A DNA stretch of 64,000 nucleotides from NCBI GenBank assembly GCA_000697665.1, contig KL197786.1, positions 11,833-75,832 on the forward strand. The letters run 5' to 3'. Under the pieces are notes generated by a model. The model saw only the letters and a program-made list of their open reading frames with translations, was not told the origin of the DNA and searched no databases. The position numbers were made by a program, and so were the translations under genes. The stretch comes from Jaapia argillacea MUCL 33604. Taxonomy: Eukaryota; Basidiomycota; Agaricomycetes; Jaapiales; Jaapiaceae. Positions 34,265-46,690 of this stretch are shown piece by piece (positions within the stretch are counted from its first letter, which is position 1; each line of letters opens with the position of its first letter).

Positions 34265-35545
34265 TTGAGAATGAAGTGGTATGGACTGTGCAAGGATCTG
34301 ATGGGAGACATCCCATTAGAATTGCCACCCCTACAAGAGATCAATCACCATATTAATCTCAAGGACGAGAACTTACAGTATAACTACTGTCTGCCTCGAT
34401 GCCCGGAAGCAATGAAGGCTCAGCTGAGAGCGAAGCTGGATAGATATGAGAAGGCTGGATGGTGGGAAAGGTGAACAGTCCCGTTTGCCGCCCCCCTACT
34501 GTGTGTTCCAAAGACATCGGGAGTGCTGAGGACGGTAGTAGACTGCTGGGAGAGAAATGAGAACACCGTCAAGGACGTAACCCCGTTCCCAGACCAGGAC
34601 GAGATAAGGCATGAGGTGGCGAGGGCCAAAATCAGGTCAAAGATCAACATGTCCAACACGTACGAACAGATGCGAGTACATCCAGATGATGTCTGGAAAA
34701 CTGCATTTGCCACGATATATGGCACATATGTTAGCTTGGTTATGCAGCAAGGGAACACTAACACCCCTGCTAAGTTCCAACGATTTATGACCCATCTCTT
34801 TCGTGAATTCATTGGGATATTCATACACGTTTACCTTGATGATATATTCATATACTCGGGCTCGGTGGAGGAACATGAGCAACACTTGGGGATAGTATTC
34901 GGAATCCTGAGGAAGGCCCAGTTATATCTAAGTAAGACCAAATGCAACTTGTTCGCAGAGCAAGTGGACTGTCTAGGCCATGTGATAGATGACAAGGGTA
35001 TACATGCCGACTTGGACAAGATGTTTAGGGTTAGAGACTGGTGAACACCGAGGGACGTAAAGGATATCCAACAATTCCTGGATCTGGTGCAATACCTTGC
35101 CCATTTTATGCCCAATGTATCGTCATATACCACCCCATTGGCCATGATGAGCTCGTCGAACTGGCCTTTCGACTGGAGACCACTCCACCAGCGATGCTTC
35201 GATGAAATCAAGAGATTAGCCTGCAAGACGCCTATATTAAAGCCAATCGACGTGTCAAAAGATGAGCTGATTTGGGTCATCTGTGATGCGTCAGTGTCAG
35301 GGGTGGGGGCAGTATATGGCCAGGGAAAGGATTGGCGTACCTGCCAACCGGTGGGGTTCATGTCAAAGAAGTTTTCCAACGCCCAGAGATCCTATAGGAC
35401 ATACGAGCAGGAAACCATCGCAATCCTGGAGGCGTTGATGAAATGGGAAGACAAACTACTGTTTCGCCCATTCACAGTCATCACGGACCACCGAGCACTC
35501 GAGTTTTTCAAGACCCAGAGGAATCTGTCAGGCCGACAGATCTGA
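34265..35545 (+). pseudogene. Element A reverse transcriptase and RNase H
   Basis: The RT region shows the YLDDIFIYS catalytic motif near 34835-34860 and QVDCLGHVI after it. The RNase H region starts WVICDASVSGVGAVYGQ near 35275 and includes the QETIAILEAL and FTVITDHRALEFF motifs. This order is typical of Ty3/Gypsy pol. It is broken. Confidence 0.85.
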
Positions 35546-36169
35546 TGGACTGAATTCTTGAGTAAGTTTGATTTCAAGATCCAATACGTCAAGGGACAAC
35601 AAAATAAGGTAGCGGATAGCTTGTCAAGATATTTTGAATCCGATATGGTGGAGGATAGACATCCTCCATACGATTTTGTTGATGTCGACAAGAGGTTGGA
35701 CAGAGATGGAGACAATTTACCAGGGACATGGGGCGAGGAGTTGAGGGCAGCCAGGGCAAGGAAGTCAGTGCTGAAAACACCAGCTAGGAGGTCACAACGG
35801 CTGGTGGACACAGCGGCAGTGGAAGAACAATGGATAGCAGCAAAACAAATGGAAGAGGCAGTGAACCAAGAAGAGGAGGAGGGAATTGTTAAGCATGGTT
35901 TGGAGGTGGAGCAGCCTACCATCCCAACTATCCTGCCAGGAGAAGATGACCCAACCATTCAGATGTCATTGACGAGCGGGCCGCCCCTTCGAGAAAGGGT
36001 GGAACAAGACGTCGACTTCATGATGGCGGTTAGGAAGGGGTACATGCAGGATTTGATGTTCAGGAAGATTATAGAGAACCCTAAGCACCATAGGGGATTT
36101 ATAATCAGGGATGGGTTGATATTGACGAGGAACAGAGCAGCGGAAGAGAAAACGATGGTCAAACGATGA

Positions 36170-37170
36170 TTGTTGCAAGAGGTAGTATTGGAGCATGGAC
36201 ACTCTATAGTGGGTCATTTGGGAGCACACCACACATCCGAATATATTAGGAGGTGGTATTGGTGGCCGGAGATGGGGAAAGTGATTGACAAGTACTGCCG
36301 GTCGTGCGCAGTGTGCCAAACCACCAAGACGTCTAATCGACGTCCTATGGGGCTACTACACATGTTACCCATACCCACTCGACCATGGGGGTCAATCAGA
36401 ATGAACTTTGTGGGTCCATTTCCTCCCTCCAAAGGATACGACTACCTTTGGGTGGTAATCTGTCGACTGACGTCGATGGTACACCTGATACCTGTGAACA
36501 CGACAACCAAGGCGTCCAAGCTGACATGGATATATTTCAATCGAATCATCTGATTACATGGACTACCAGACTCCATAGTATCAGACAGGGACTCAAAATT
36601 CACCTTGCGATTTTGGAGAGAGCTACATAAGTTATTGGACACTAAGTTACTAATGTCAACTTCGTTCCACCCGGAAACAGATGGGGCATCGGAACGGGCA
36701 ATACGAACAGTGGGACAAATCACCAGGTCTTATGTTTGCCCAGACCAAACGGACTGGGTGGACAAAATACCTATGATAGAGTTTGCAATGAATTCTAGCG
36801 TGAGTGCGACGACTGGATTCTGTCCATTCGAGCTGAACGGGCCTATGCTGAAGATGATCATGGATTTGAAGCTGGTGGAGGTGATGCCAGGAGTGAAGGA
36901 CTTTGCTATCACTGTGTTGGACAATCTAATGAAAGCCCACGACGCGATAATCAAAGCGAGGGTGAACCAGACACATCAGGCAAATAAGAGGTGGAGACAG
37001 GAGGACGAATTAGTAGTGGGAGATATGGTATATTTATCGACGGAGAATCTGGCGCTACTGAAGGGACACGCCAGAAAGTTGATGCTGAAGTTTGTGGGGC
37101 CATATGAAATAATGGGGGCAGTCCCGTCTACATCGACTTACAAGCTGAAGCTGCCGGAAGAGCTGGTCTG
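36170..37170 (+). pseudogene. Element A integrase
   Basis: The zinc-binding HHCC part is seen as GHLGAHHTSEYIRRWYWWP and CRSCAVCQTTK (36200-36335). The core domain follows from about 36390, with the conserved FHPETDGASER region near 36665 and the C-terminal barrel to about 37170. Confidence 0.8.
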
Positions 37171-37297
37171 AAGAAGGATTCACCCAGTATTTCACGCGAG
37201 CCTCCTGCGGAAGCACAAGGCGAGCGATGATGTATTATTTCCCCGACAGGAAAGCAGAGTACCCTACAACTTCGGAGAAGACAATGAAGCAGAGTGG

Positions 37298-37460
37298 TTG
37301 GTGGAAGAAAGAACCTCACACCCATGGAAAGGAAAGAAGGTGGAACTATTTGTGAAGTGGACATACAGTAACTCTACATGGGAACCTCAGGAGCACTGCA
37401 AGGAACTAGAGGCACTGGACAACTACCTTGAGCTGTGCGGTGTCAAGATGATATTGGACT
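37298..37460 (+). pseudogene. Element A chromodomain
   Basis: VELFVKWTYSNSTWEPQEH followed by ALDNYLEL matches the chromodomain at the C-terminus of chromoviral integrases, which guides insertion to heterochromatin through histone marks. Confidence 0.75.
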
Positions 37461-37671
37461 TGCCAAGGGCGGGCCCGAGGATCGACTAATAATGGTGTGG
37501 GAAGAATATCCCATTATAAGGGGGGGACAAACGAGTACAAACTGTACAGAAACAATCAATGGAGCTGAATGCTCAGTCGATGCATATATACTAGCATCAA
37601 ACAGCCCAATCATGCTGAACAGCATTGAACACCAAAGATCCGGGGACGGGGAGGAGAAGTCGAACAGGAAC

Positions 37672-37953
37672 ATTTGCATCGGGTGCATCGGAGTTGTATC
37701 GTCGGGACGAATACGTTCCTAACTTGATAACGTCGGAATTCCCGATACTGAATGACGTGGAGGCGAGATGGTGAACAACTAGTCTTGAGTCGAATTCCGA
37801 TGTTCCGGACTCCTATGAACGTTTGCATCGGGTGCATCGGAATCATATCGTCGGGTCGAATACAGTCCTAACCGTAGAACATCGGAAATCCCGATACTGA
37901 GCAACGTGGAGGTGAAATGGTGAACAACTAGTCTTGAGTCGAATTCCGATGTT
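37672..37953 (+). repeat. Two-copy tandem repeat, 149-bp period, inside element A
   Basis: The units 37672-37820 and 37821-37953 both start with TTTGCATCGGGTGCATCGG-type sequence and end GAATTCCGATGTT. The second is slightly short. They lie between the chromodomain and the extra reading frame. Confidence 0.8.
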
Positions 37954-38108
37954 GGAGCGGATAGGAAATTCCGACGTTATCCGGAATACGATCGAATCGT
38001 TAGGAGAATTGGGCGTGCGTTCGGACGTTTGGATATTTCCGAGTTCGGAATGACGAGGGAGCGAATTACTGAGAGTCGAGTTTCGTTTGAGATGGGACTG
38101 AGTGCCAT

Positions 38109-39866
38109 GTGGTTGTCAGAAGTGAGGGAATGGGATGTCGGGTCGGAAATCGTATGAAACTGGTGAGTTCAACTCGATCCGAAGAGAGGGGATGTCATAT
38201 ACTTGATTCGATGGAGTTACGGTCGAAACGGTATAATGGCGCGATTCTGCTAGTAGGCGGATTGGGTTCCCCACAGCGATCGAGGAGAAGGAGGAGTAGA
38301 AGGAGCAGAAGTCGGGATTGCTACCACGACTCAGACAGGGAAATCAGGAGGCTAGAGAGAGAGCTGAGTCAGACGGCTGGGGAAGTAGACCGGTTGAGGC
38401 AAGAATTGGAGGAAGCAAATGAGCGACTGGAAGCCACCAAACGGAAAGAGTGGGATCTGAGGAAGGAAGCTCACAAGGTGGAGGAAAGGGTGAAGAAGGC
38501 AGAAAGCAATGCCTGAGGGTTCTATCAGGGGGTGCAAGACCACAGGATGAGGGAGAAGAGAATGAGAGATGAGTTAGCTGCGGCGCGGGGAGAAATCACC
38601 ACCTTGGAAAGGATAGTGAGGATGTCTATGGAAGGAACACAGTCCATCGCAAGGAGTAGCCAAGGTCAGGGAGCGGGGAGTGGGAACCGTGGTGGAAACA
38701 CTGCAGTTATTCCACGAGCCCTGACGGCCACTACCCAACAGAGGGGACCTGGGGGAGGGAAGCCTGTACTTCCTCAGGGATTGCAACCTTGTCCTCCTGA
38801 AGACCGAGGACAGGCAGCATCAACTCCTCAACAGGAAGTGACTGCTGAACAATCGAGTGAAGACAAGGAGAAAGGAAAGGGAAAGGAGAAGGAGGAGATT
38901 CCGTCGAGCTCAGCTCCGGAACAGTCGACACAATCCGCACCACCACTGCCACCAGCTTACAATATCCCGACTCAACCCTGGGCGATGCATGGGGGTCGAT
39001 CGACACATGCCAGTAGGGGTAGTGGAGATTGTCAACTGAGGGAGGAGGAAGGGGAGAAGGGAGTGAAGAGGATGAGAGAGGAACATACGTCGCCAAAGAA
39101 AGACTACTCATCAGGACAGTCCAAGACGGCGAAGAGGAAGAAGAAGGCAGACAGACAGCCACCCCTATTTCCTCATGTGCCTGTGGAAGATTGGGTACGG
39201 TTTTTCAACAAGAACCCAACCCAGTGCCCCACAGGTATCCCGAGAGAGCCAGGTGAGAAGCAAACAGTGTTCACAATAATATGGCTGGCGATAAAGAAGG
39301 CGGTCAAGGGGAAGAAGGATAGTCCTAAGCAGGAAGTCACCAAGAACCTCATCGAGGTGTTCGACAAGATTGATGCCTTTGATGTTGCCAAGCAGGAATT
39401 GGAGGAGAAAGGGGAAAAGTTCCCGACGACATTCAAAATGAAGCCATATATGAAAGGGAAGACAGACACATTAGAGATGTGTAGACATTGGATAAGGTGC
39501 GGAGTGTCGAGAGAGTTGATGGAAGCCTTAGTTGAGTTCCGGAAGGAATGTGCTAGGGAGCATCAGGAGAGAATCGTGAGCCAGAGTGGGCTTGATCTCA
39601 ATGACCCGGATGATGTATACTCGGAAAAGGCGGCCATCACATTCAATAACTATGATGACGAAGATCTCCCCAGAACCCACCGTCCTGAATTGGTCCACAA
39701 GCTCTCAGACAAGGACATGGCCACACTCGCAGCAGCCAGGATAACTCCAGAACAAGTCATGAATGAATTAGAGGGGGCCAGGCCATCGTCCTTCCCCAGA
39801 TCATTCAACAAGGATGAATCCAAGATGGAGGAAACGGAGGAAGGAGGGGACACTGTGGACTACTAA
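38109..39866 (+). pseudogene. Extra coiled-coil reading frame downstream of pol in element A
   Basis: Two adjoining plus-strand open stretches (38109-38516 and 38532-39866) encode an Arg/Ser-rich start, a long coiled coil (REIRRLERELSQTAGEVDR, then ERLEATKRKEWDLRKEAHK), a disordered Pro/Gln/Ser middle, and a folded-looking C-terminal part (FPHVPVEDWVRFFNKNP; CRHWIRCGVSRELMEAL). It sits where retroviruses carry env, but I see no signal peptide or membrane segment, so it is not envelope-like. The longer stretch is 444 codons without interruption, better kept than gag-pol. Function unknown. It could be a second gag-like or accessory protein. Confidence 0.6.
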
Positions 39867-39983
39867 TGTGATCGTAAGAGATACATGGCGGATCGGACAA
39901 GGGGCATGGACTGGAACGGATATCTACTGGATAGCAAGGGGAACTTGGGTGTTACTCATCCCTCCGAAGGGGGACTTGCTTCT

Positions 39984-39996
39984 AAGTGGGGGAGGG
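39984..39996 (+). other. Polypurine tract of element A
   Basis: AAGTGGGGGAGGG directly abuts the TGTAAGG start of the 3' LTR, as expected for the plus-strand primer. Confidence 0.8.
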
Positions 39997-40208
39997 TGTA
40001 AGGCGTGGGATATAAGGTCTGGGATGGACCAATGTGGCTGTTATTTATCGTTGTGGTTGTTGATTGGACTCATGGACATTCCACGCCTCGCTTAGTTCTC
40101 TAGTCTTGGAATATACTTGCATACTGCTTTACTGTACGCTACCCTCTGTCAATACAAGACAGGTCTCAGCTCTACAGTCCAAAGCAAGCTAAGTATATTT
40201 ATCTTACA
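39997..40208 (+). repeat. 3' LTR of element A; also the only LTR in front of element B
   Basis: A 212-bp block ending CTTACA, matching the LTR at 29783. Directly after it, the leader and gag of a different Gypsy element begin, with no second LTR. The LTR therefore seems to be shared by A and B. Confidence 0.8.
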
Positions 40209-40360
40209 GTGGTCCATTGCGGACTCAGACTCACTATCTCACTCCGGCATCTCATCATTCACCGGAATCGTATCTCACGAAACCAATCCGAGCCTATTCA
40301 TTGTACCGACAGCGCCTCCCTCACAACATCATTCACATTCCCCTCACCTAGTATTCCCGA

Positions 40361-41460
40361 TGTCACATAGTATTACAGACTTACCCACACATGGCTCAAA
40401 GAAAGCCCCTCGAACCTTTCAAGGAGACTCTGAATATATTAGCGAATTCATTGATGACTTCAACTTGCTTTGCACCCAATACAGGGTATTCACACAGAGA
40501 GACAAATGTAAATTACTCCGAAGGTACTGTGGAAAGGGAGTGAAGAGAGTAATCGAGTCCTTGGCTAGTTACCAAGAAGATGATTGGCCCCAGTTGAGGG
40601 CAGACATACTAAAACTATACGACTATGAAGACGAGAATCTATGATACCGAGAGAAGGACCTTCAGAGTCTTTTGCATCATCCCTGACATCAGCCCCTCCT
40701 CACGCGAAAGGGCTTCCATTCATACCAAAGAAAGTTCATAAGAGTAGGAGGGTGGCTAAACCAGAAGAAGGTAATCAGTGAAGAATTCTACAATAAATAT
40801 TTTTGGAAAGGCATACCAAAGCCAATCCAAGACATCTTTCAACTCCGAATCATGCAAGTCACCCCTGAGCATGACATCCGGAAGCCATTCAGTGTCAAAC
40901 AGGTTGTTGATGCCGCCGAATATGTTTTGAACCCCGAGAGGTTTGACGCTGACAATTTGGAAGAGGAGGAAGAGGGAGCAGACGATTCGGTAACCACGGG
41001 CAAGTCCTCGGAGACTGAGAGTGATGATGACGACTTCTCGGCAAAAAGACGCCGACGAAACACAAAAGGGAAAGTCGAAAAGAAGACAGTGACGAAACAA
41101 AGAGCCAAGGAGCTCAATAAGAGCTGAGAGATAAGAAACGAGGCTAGTGAGGGCCAGGAGCGTGAGGCGATCGTTGGAAGCCCTGAAACTCGACCCTGAC
41201 ATCGAGAAGGTAGTCAGAGCTCCATGGGTTACAGATTCAAATCAAACCTATAATAGAACGAACTTACCAGGGACAGGGAGTACTCCTGGAGGACCCAGAG
41301 GAGGAGGATTGTGCGGAATGACACAGTGCTGTTTCGGCTGCAACGAAACAGGTCATATGATGAGTGCCTGTCCAAAGTTGAATGAATTACTTACGAAAGG
41401 AACAATCACCAAGGACGAGACAGGAAGGATAATCATGTCAGATGGGACCAGAATCAGATG
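40361..41460 (+). pseudogene. Element B gag region with CCHC zinc knuckle
   Basis: The capsid-like part (TFQGDSEYISEFIDDFNLLC, then LRRYCGKGVKRVIESL and WPQLRADILKLYDYE) is typical of basidiomycete Gypsy gag. Downstream comes an acidic linker and the knuckle CCFGCNETGHMMSACP near 41335-41375. Confidence 0.75.
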
Positions 41461-42184
41461 AGAAGACAGCAAGTCCATAGTAGCTGCGGTCGAGAGAACA
41501 AAACCGAAGGCTAACTTCATGGCCTATCGAATGGACTTGAACGAGAGCGATGAGGGAGATGAGAGTGAGGGCGAGGATGGAACACAAGGCGGCTCTGGAG
41601 GGATGTATCCTGTCCTCCGTAGTCAGAAAACGACTCAGGGAAAAAGGATTGAAGTTCTGGATGGAGTGTACCCTCCACCCAGACCAAGATGGCAAAGGCA
41701 TAAAAAAGACCAAAGAACGGACTTACCAACTCAGTCCCCCACTTCCAAACACAATATGCCCATCCCTGACAATCGAATCCAAGCTACTATCCACCCTCTC
41801 AACCCTAAACCCCTGCCTACTGGGATCACCCCAGTCAACATCTGACCTGACCTCCCCATCGATCCCAACAACTCTGACTGCGTGATGGAGGACCCTGATC
41901 TCTTGAAGCATCAAACCATGCAGCCTGAAAGTATCCAATGGAAACAAATCCCTACGAACGAGCCTAAACACGTGGAGCCTCGTAAGTCAGAACTCTCAAG
42001 GAAGGTTGACACAGGGAGCATACTTACACGAATACTAGCCACTTCCTGTCCAATGACCATTGGAGAAGTCATTGGACTCTCCAAAAATATAGCCAGTGAG
42101 CCGCAGGACTTGCTGAAGGTATGAAAACCAGAGACGATGAGTTCAACAGTAGCGTACACGGAGGAAAGAGGAAGTTGAAGGTTA

Positions 42185-42570
42185 TTGGGAGGACTGTTAA
42201 TCACAGTGCCTGTAGAAGTTGATGGCAGAAAGGTCCGGGCCATTATTGATTCCGGATCTGAGATTAACATATTAAACTCATGCGTTTATCAGCAGACAAC
42301 CTGCCTTCCGATTGACAAATTAAGGAGACTAGTGATGAATGATGTGAATGGCAGAGAAGGTAAGATGAAAGGCCTAGTTACTCATGTCCCCATACTGTGC
42401 AGGGGAGTAACAACTTATGGAGAATTTTGGGTTGCTGACCACCCTCCTTTCGACCTTTTACTTGGACGCCCATGGATGTTGCAAAACTTTATCTCAATAG
42501 AAGAAAGAAGCGATGGTACATACATCACATTTGGCACTTCCGATGACCAATCCTCCTGGATTGAGATGCT
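42185..42570 (+). pseudogene. Element B protease
   Basis: VRAIIDSGSEINILN near 42240 and FDLLLGRPWM near 42455 are the D-S-G and LLGRPW motifs of Gypsy retropepsins. Confidence 0.75.
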
Positions 42571-42699
42571 CGTCCTTCCTCAAAATCACATTTCACTGCA
42601 CACTGATACGGACGTGTTCACCACTGTAGAACCTCACTCATACCATGCACAAGTCAAGAAGATCACCATCCCTCCTGAAGACCTAATCGACGACACAAA

Positions 42700-45600
42700 C
42701 GCAAGCCTCGCAGATCATTACATCAAGACTCACAGAGGTTGGCGCCCGGACCTTGACTGGGTCTACAACACGCTCAACGCTCCTCCTGCCGATACCCTTC
42801 TTGACGACTCCCAACTCACACCACCCAAAGACCTTCCTGACGCGCCAACCAACCCTCGACTCACCTGCAGATCGAAGGGGGGCAAGTATCACTGACAACA
42901 ATATGCACCCCTCCGAACCCACTCAACATAGTCTCATTCACTTCCGACCTCTCTTGCCACCCTTATTCTCTAATGATGCCCCTCTTTTGCCACACTCTCA
43001 GACCCCGTCATCCACAGGATAATCTGATCTCGAAGACCCACCCAACTCTGGATACGAATTGAACATCTCCACGGCTGAGCCGGAACCTCAGTCACCTCCT
43101 CTCCAACACACTGACTTTCCACCATCTCCTCCTGAAGATTTGGAGCAGATTCGAGCCTCGGTCGATCGTTGGGAGGCGAAGTACGCTCACCTCCTTCCGC
43201 CAGTCATTCAGCGCCCCCCTTATTCAGAAGGACATATCATTTGTATGATGCCTCCAGGTCCATTTCTGGAGGACGACAACCATACCACTCCCTCCTGGCT
43301 CTCGGGCTCCGACGATGAACCCCCTGACTTTCAACAACAAGCAGGTAGTCACGTTTGCCCAGATCCTGACTTCATACCCCATCACTCATCATCATCACCC
43401 CCCTCCCCTTTACTTTCGACGACTATCAACAACCCTGAAGTGTCATCCACAGCCCCCAGCCTATCCTTCGAACCAAACTAGCCTTCGAAACCCACAGAGT
43501 GGGACGAAGGACACCTCCCGGACTCTCGATGGGAGAGCAACGACCTCTCCGACCCCTTCGACGATCAAGAAGCCCTTCCCCTCCCTTCATCGCCTTACGA
43601 CGAACCCAACGAAGAAAACGATGGGGTAGTCTACGATTATGAGCTGTACCCCGACTCCCTTCCGGACTTAAACCCAGTATTGGATTCAGAGGACAAAGAT
43701 GAGGATGAGCCTGTCTGCTCAGGAACGAAGTGTGGAGAAGTTGAGTTGATCATCGACGACTGGAGCTCAGGTCAGTACCAACCCTGTCTTCGAAGGAGAC
43801 CTCAAATTCGCCTCCACAGAACGTTAACACCTGCCTCATCCACAGCCCAATCTCCGAGGATGTATCACCTCACCTTCGTCGACGAGACTTTGCATCCGCC
43901 GTGTACACCACTCCGATCTCCCACACCATTCCTGGCCTTGAATTGACACCTTCCTTCAAGCCCATCTTCGTCAGCAGGAAGCTCACCATCTGAACAACAT
44001 CTTTTATTCCCTCTCGACACTTCCGTCCCACCTGTACCCCAAATTCCGTCCACGCCCAATCTATCGAACCTCACCCTCGACAACGAGCAGCCCAAAGAAG
44101 CAGAGGAGTGTCCCTTCTCGCCAAGGACGCTCCTTCTTCAAGCACACCTGCCTTACATTCCTCTTGGCAGCTCCCAATCGCTGTCTTTGAGCGAATCATC
44201 ATGGAGTGACTGGAGTGACGACCCATACAGGCCTGAGAACATTGCCACTATCCCTTCCATTGAATCAACACCCTCCTCGCCTCATCCACCAGTCATTCTG
44301 TGGGCTCGAACTGAGCAGGGGACTGGGTACGCGTATCCTCAGTCTATGCTCACCCCTGATGATCTTCAATTCCACGTGTGGAGTACCCCCGTCGTCTACA
44401 TGACGACGATCTCCCGAAACGACGAAATTATACCCTCCTCTGAGCAAGATGAAGAGGAAGAAGTGGAGGAAGGAGAAATTCGAGAGACCCAGCCCTCCGT
44501 GACCCTTCGATCGACATCTGCACCCCCGTCCTCTCAGCATACTCATCAGCCAGAAGACAATGCGAATGAGCCGGTTGTCGAAGAGCCGACAACACCCACC
44601 CCTTCACGACCTTATCCTGACCCGATGGATGAGGACAGTGATGAGGACAACTACGAGGTCATGATGCCTCACGACAGACACTTATTTAGTCTTTTACTAT
44701 CCGCCACTAACGCTAGATTAGACAGTTGAGGCATGAAGGATGGTAAACCCTTTATTTGCTGGCAGGTACCCCGTGCTCTTGTCAAAACAGTGTGACAGAC
44801 AGATTTGCTCCCTCTTTGGTTGACGACTACCGGCCCCGCTTACATTATCCTCAAACCAGACCCCCCGTATCAGTCCAACTTCGACATTCCTCCTCTCTAT
44901 CCCTCCCGAGACAACCATCCTAATTCACCATGCCTGTGTGGATCCCCGACTTCCCCCATCTTTCAATACCCCAATCAATCTTCGCCAGCCATCCCTTGAG
45001 GGATATCCGACCACAGTCAGTCGATGCAACCTCTCCCTCGTGACCGAATCATACCTCTTTGCGAGCTACTCAACACAACGCTGCTCACGAAGATCCCATT
45101 CAAGGGACCGACTATCAAGATATTCCTTCGATGGTGAAACGAGACCATCGAGCTCGTCAGGAAGATAGCTTGCAACAAGCAAATTGTTTGGAGTCGTGGG
45201 ATGGACGCGGATGACTAGACTGAGTACGCGTGGTACCTCGACAACTTCGTTCAGAGGTTCAGCGTGAAGCTGTTCGAACTTCGAGGAATTGCAAGTCTAT
45301 GGGACGTGGAGTGGGCTTGACTGAAGCATCAGCGAGAGGAGGAACTCGCTGTGCAGTGTGCTACGGCTAGGTTCTGGGCTGAAATGGGCCGAAATGGCCT
45401 CCATCCCTGTGAGACTCCTTAATACTATATCATCCCTCTGTCGCTCGCCTCTTGTCTGTTTTTTTTAGCATCGTATTGACCTCTCGTTGCTGTCGCCTTT
45501 GCCTGACCATTTTGTTCAACTCTCGGTATCCGGCCTTTTGTCCTCACCTGCATTCGCATTTTGCCTTCCACAGGCATCGACATCCGAACCTTATCCATCG

Positions 45601-46500
45601 ACATCAACTCTAATGTTTTCACTACGCATTCATACCATGGACTTCCCCAACACTCTTGCATTATGCAACCCACTCATATGGCATTCGTGCTTTGCGCACC
45701 GGACCCCTTTCCCCCCTTACCTAATTACACTTCTATTAATTCCACTTTCCTTTTCGTCGACTCTTTTGTTCACTGTCATTTTTCACCCCCATCTCTACCA
45801 GACATTTGTAATCCTTCCCCTTCCCCTTTCCCTTTGAATCATATAACCAGACATTCGTCCTCTCTTCCCATTAATCTTTCACTTCCATCTACTCTCCCCC
45901 TTCCACATGCATTCCATTCAGACTTTACTACTTATCCTCCCCCTTTAATTTTTCATTATACCTATCTACCTGGACATTCGTCGACTTACCCCATGCATTC
46001 CCTGTATCCTTCCCTTTGCGCATTGTTACTGACTTTCACCTTAACCGTAGTATTTTTGTTTCGACTTTACATTATTTATACAGACACCATTCAACATAGG
46101 ACTCCACACCTTCGTACTCAGCCATGTATTACTACGAAGCCACTTATCGAATACCATTCACCATTACGAGGGATAGGAGTGACTGTGAACTTAGCTACAG
46201 TCAAGAATTTTTTATCACTCAAACATTCTGATTCTACCCTTATGGAACCATTGAGACGTCAATCAACTAAGACTTGCGACAACAAAATGAATCTCATGAA
46301 TTTAACACACGAGAATTATACACAGGAGACCGGCCTAAGAATTTGGAACCAATATAGACTTGGAGGAAATTCGCGAAAGTGTGGGGCGGAAAGTCGACGC
46401 CCAGACTCGAACTCTCGAGCACACGCAAATTCCGCAGACACATGAGAATTCGCAGACACGTGAGACATACTGTCTCTCTTGAATACAGACGGAATTCCTG
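42700..46500 (+). pseudogene. Element B long Pro/Ser-rich linker between protease and reverse transcriptase
   Basis: About 3.8 kb of plus-strand open stretches rich in Pro, Ser, Thr and acidic residues, with no recognised domain. The 45561-46445 stretch has one strongly hydrophobic segment (ALLLTFTLTVVFLFRLYIIY, near 46030). Usual Gypsy elements have only a short spacer here. It is broken in several places. Confidence 0.45.
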
Positions 46501-46690
46501 AATGTTCGGGGAGAGAATTTTTACTACAAATCAAACCAGAGTTTGCCGAAGACATATATTCATGAACTAAATCCTTTGAGTACAGAAGTCATATTTTCAC
46601 AGCAGGAGATCAAGTGTGGCTGTATGAAGGAACTTATAGGAAAGCAGTGACAGGGTGCTTCATAGTCAGACATAACTTCAAGGATCGAGG

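Larger units (their letters stand above)
29783..40208 (+). mobile_element. Element A: fossil Ty3/Gypsy chromovirus with LTRs at both ends
   Basis: A plus-strand LTR retroelement of 10.4 kb. It has a 5' LTR (29783-29981), a gag region with a CCHC zinc knuckle, an aspartic protease, reverse transcriptase with RNase H, an integrase with zinc-binding N-terminus, a chromodomain, an extra coiled-coil reading frame, a polypurine tract and a 3' LTR (39997-40208). The chromodomain places it in the chromovirus branch of Ty3/Gypsy. It is broken, with roughly ten or more breaks in gag-pol, and it contains an assembly gap and a duplicated integrase segment. The LTRs differ at about 5-6% of aligned sites plus a 13-bp length difference. 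On commonly used fungal rates that is of the order of a few million years, probably inflated by methylation decay. The flanks show no matching target duplication. Confidence 0.85.

Noticed and set aside
38109-39866. Envelope gene in element A
   Set aside because: No signal peptide, transmembrane helix or furin-like site. The protein is coiled-coil and disordered.
43059-44729. Pro/Ser-rich open frames as independent host genes
   Set aside because: They lie between protease and reverse transcriptase of element B on the same strand, share its composition and have no start or splice context of their own.
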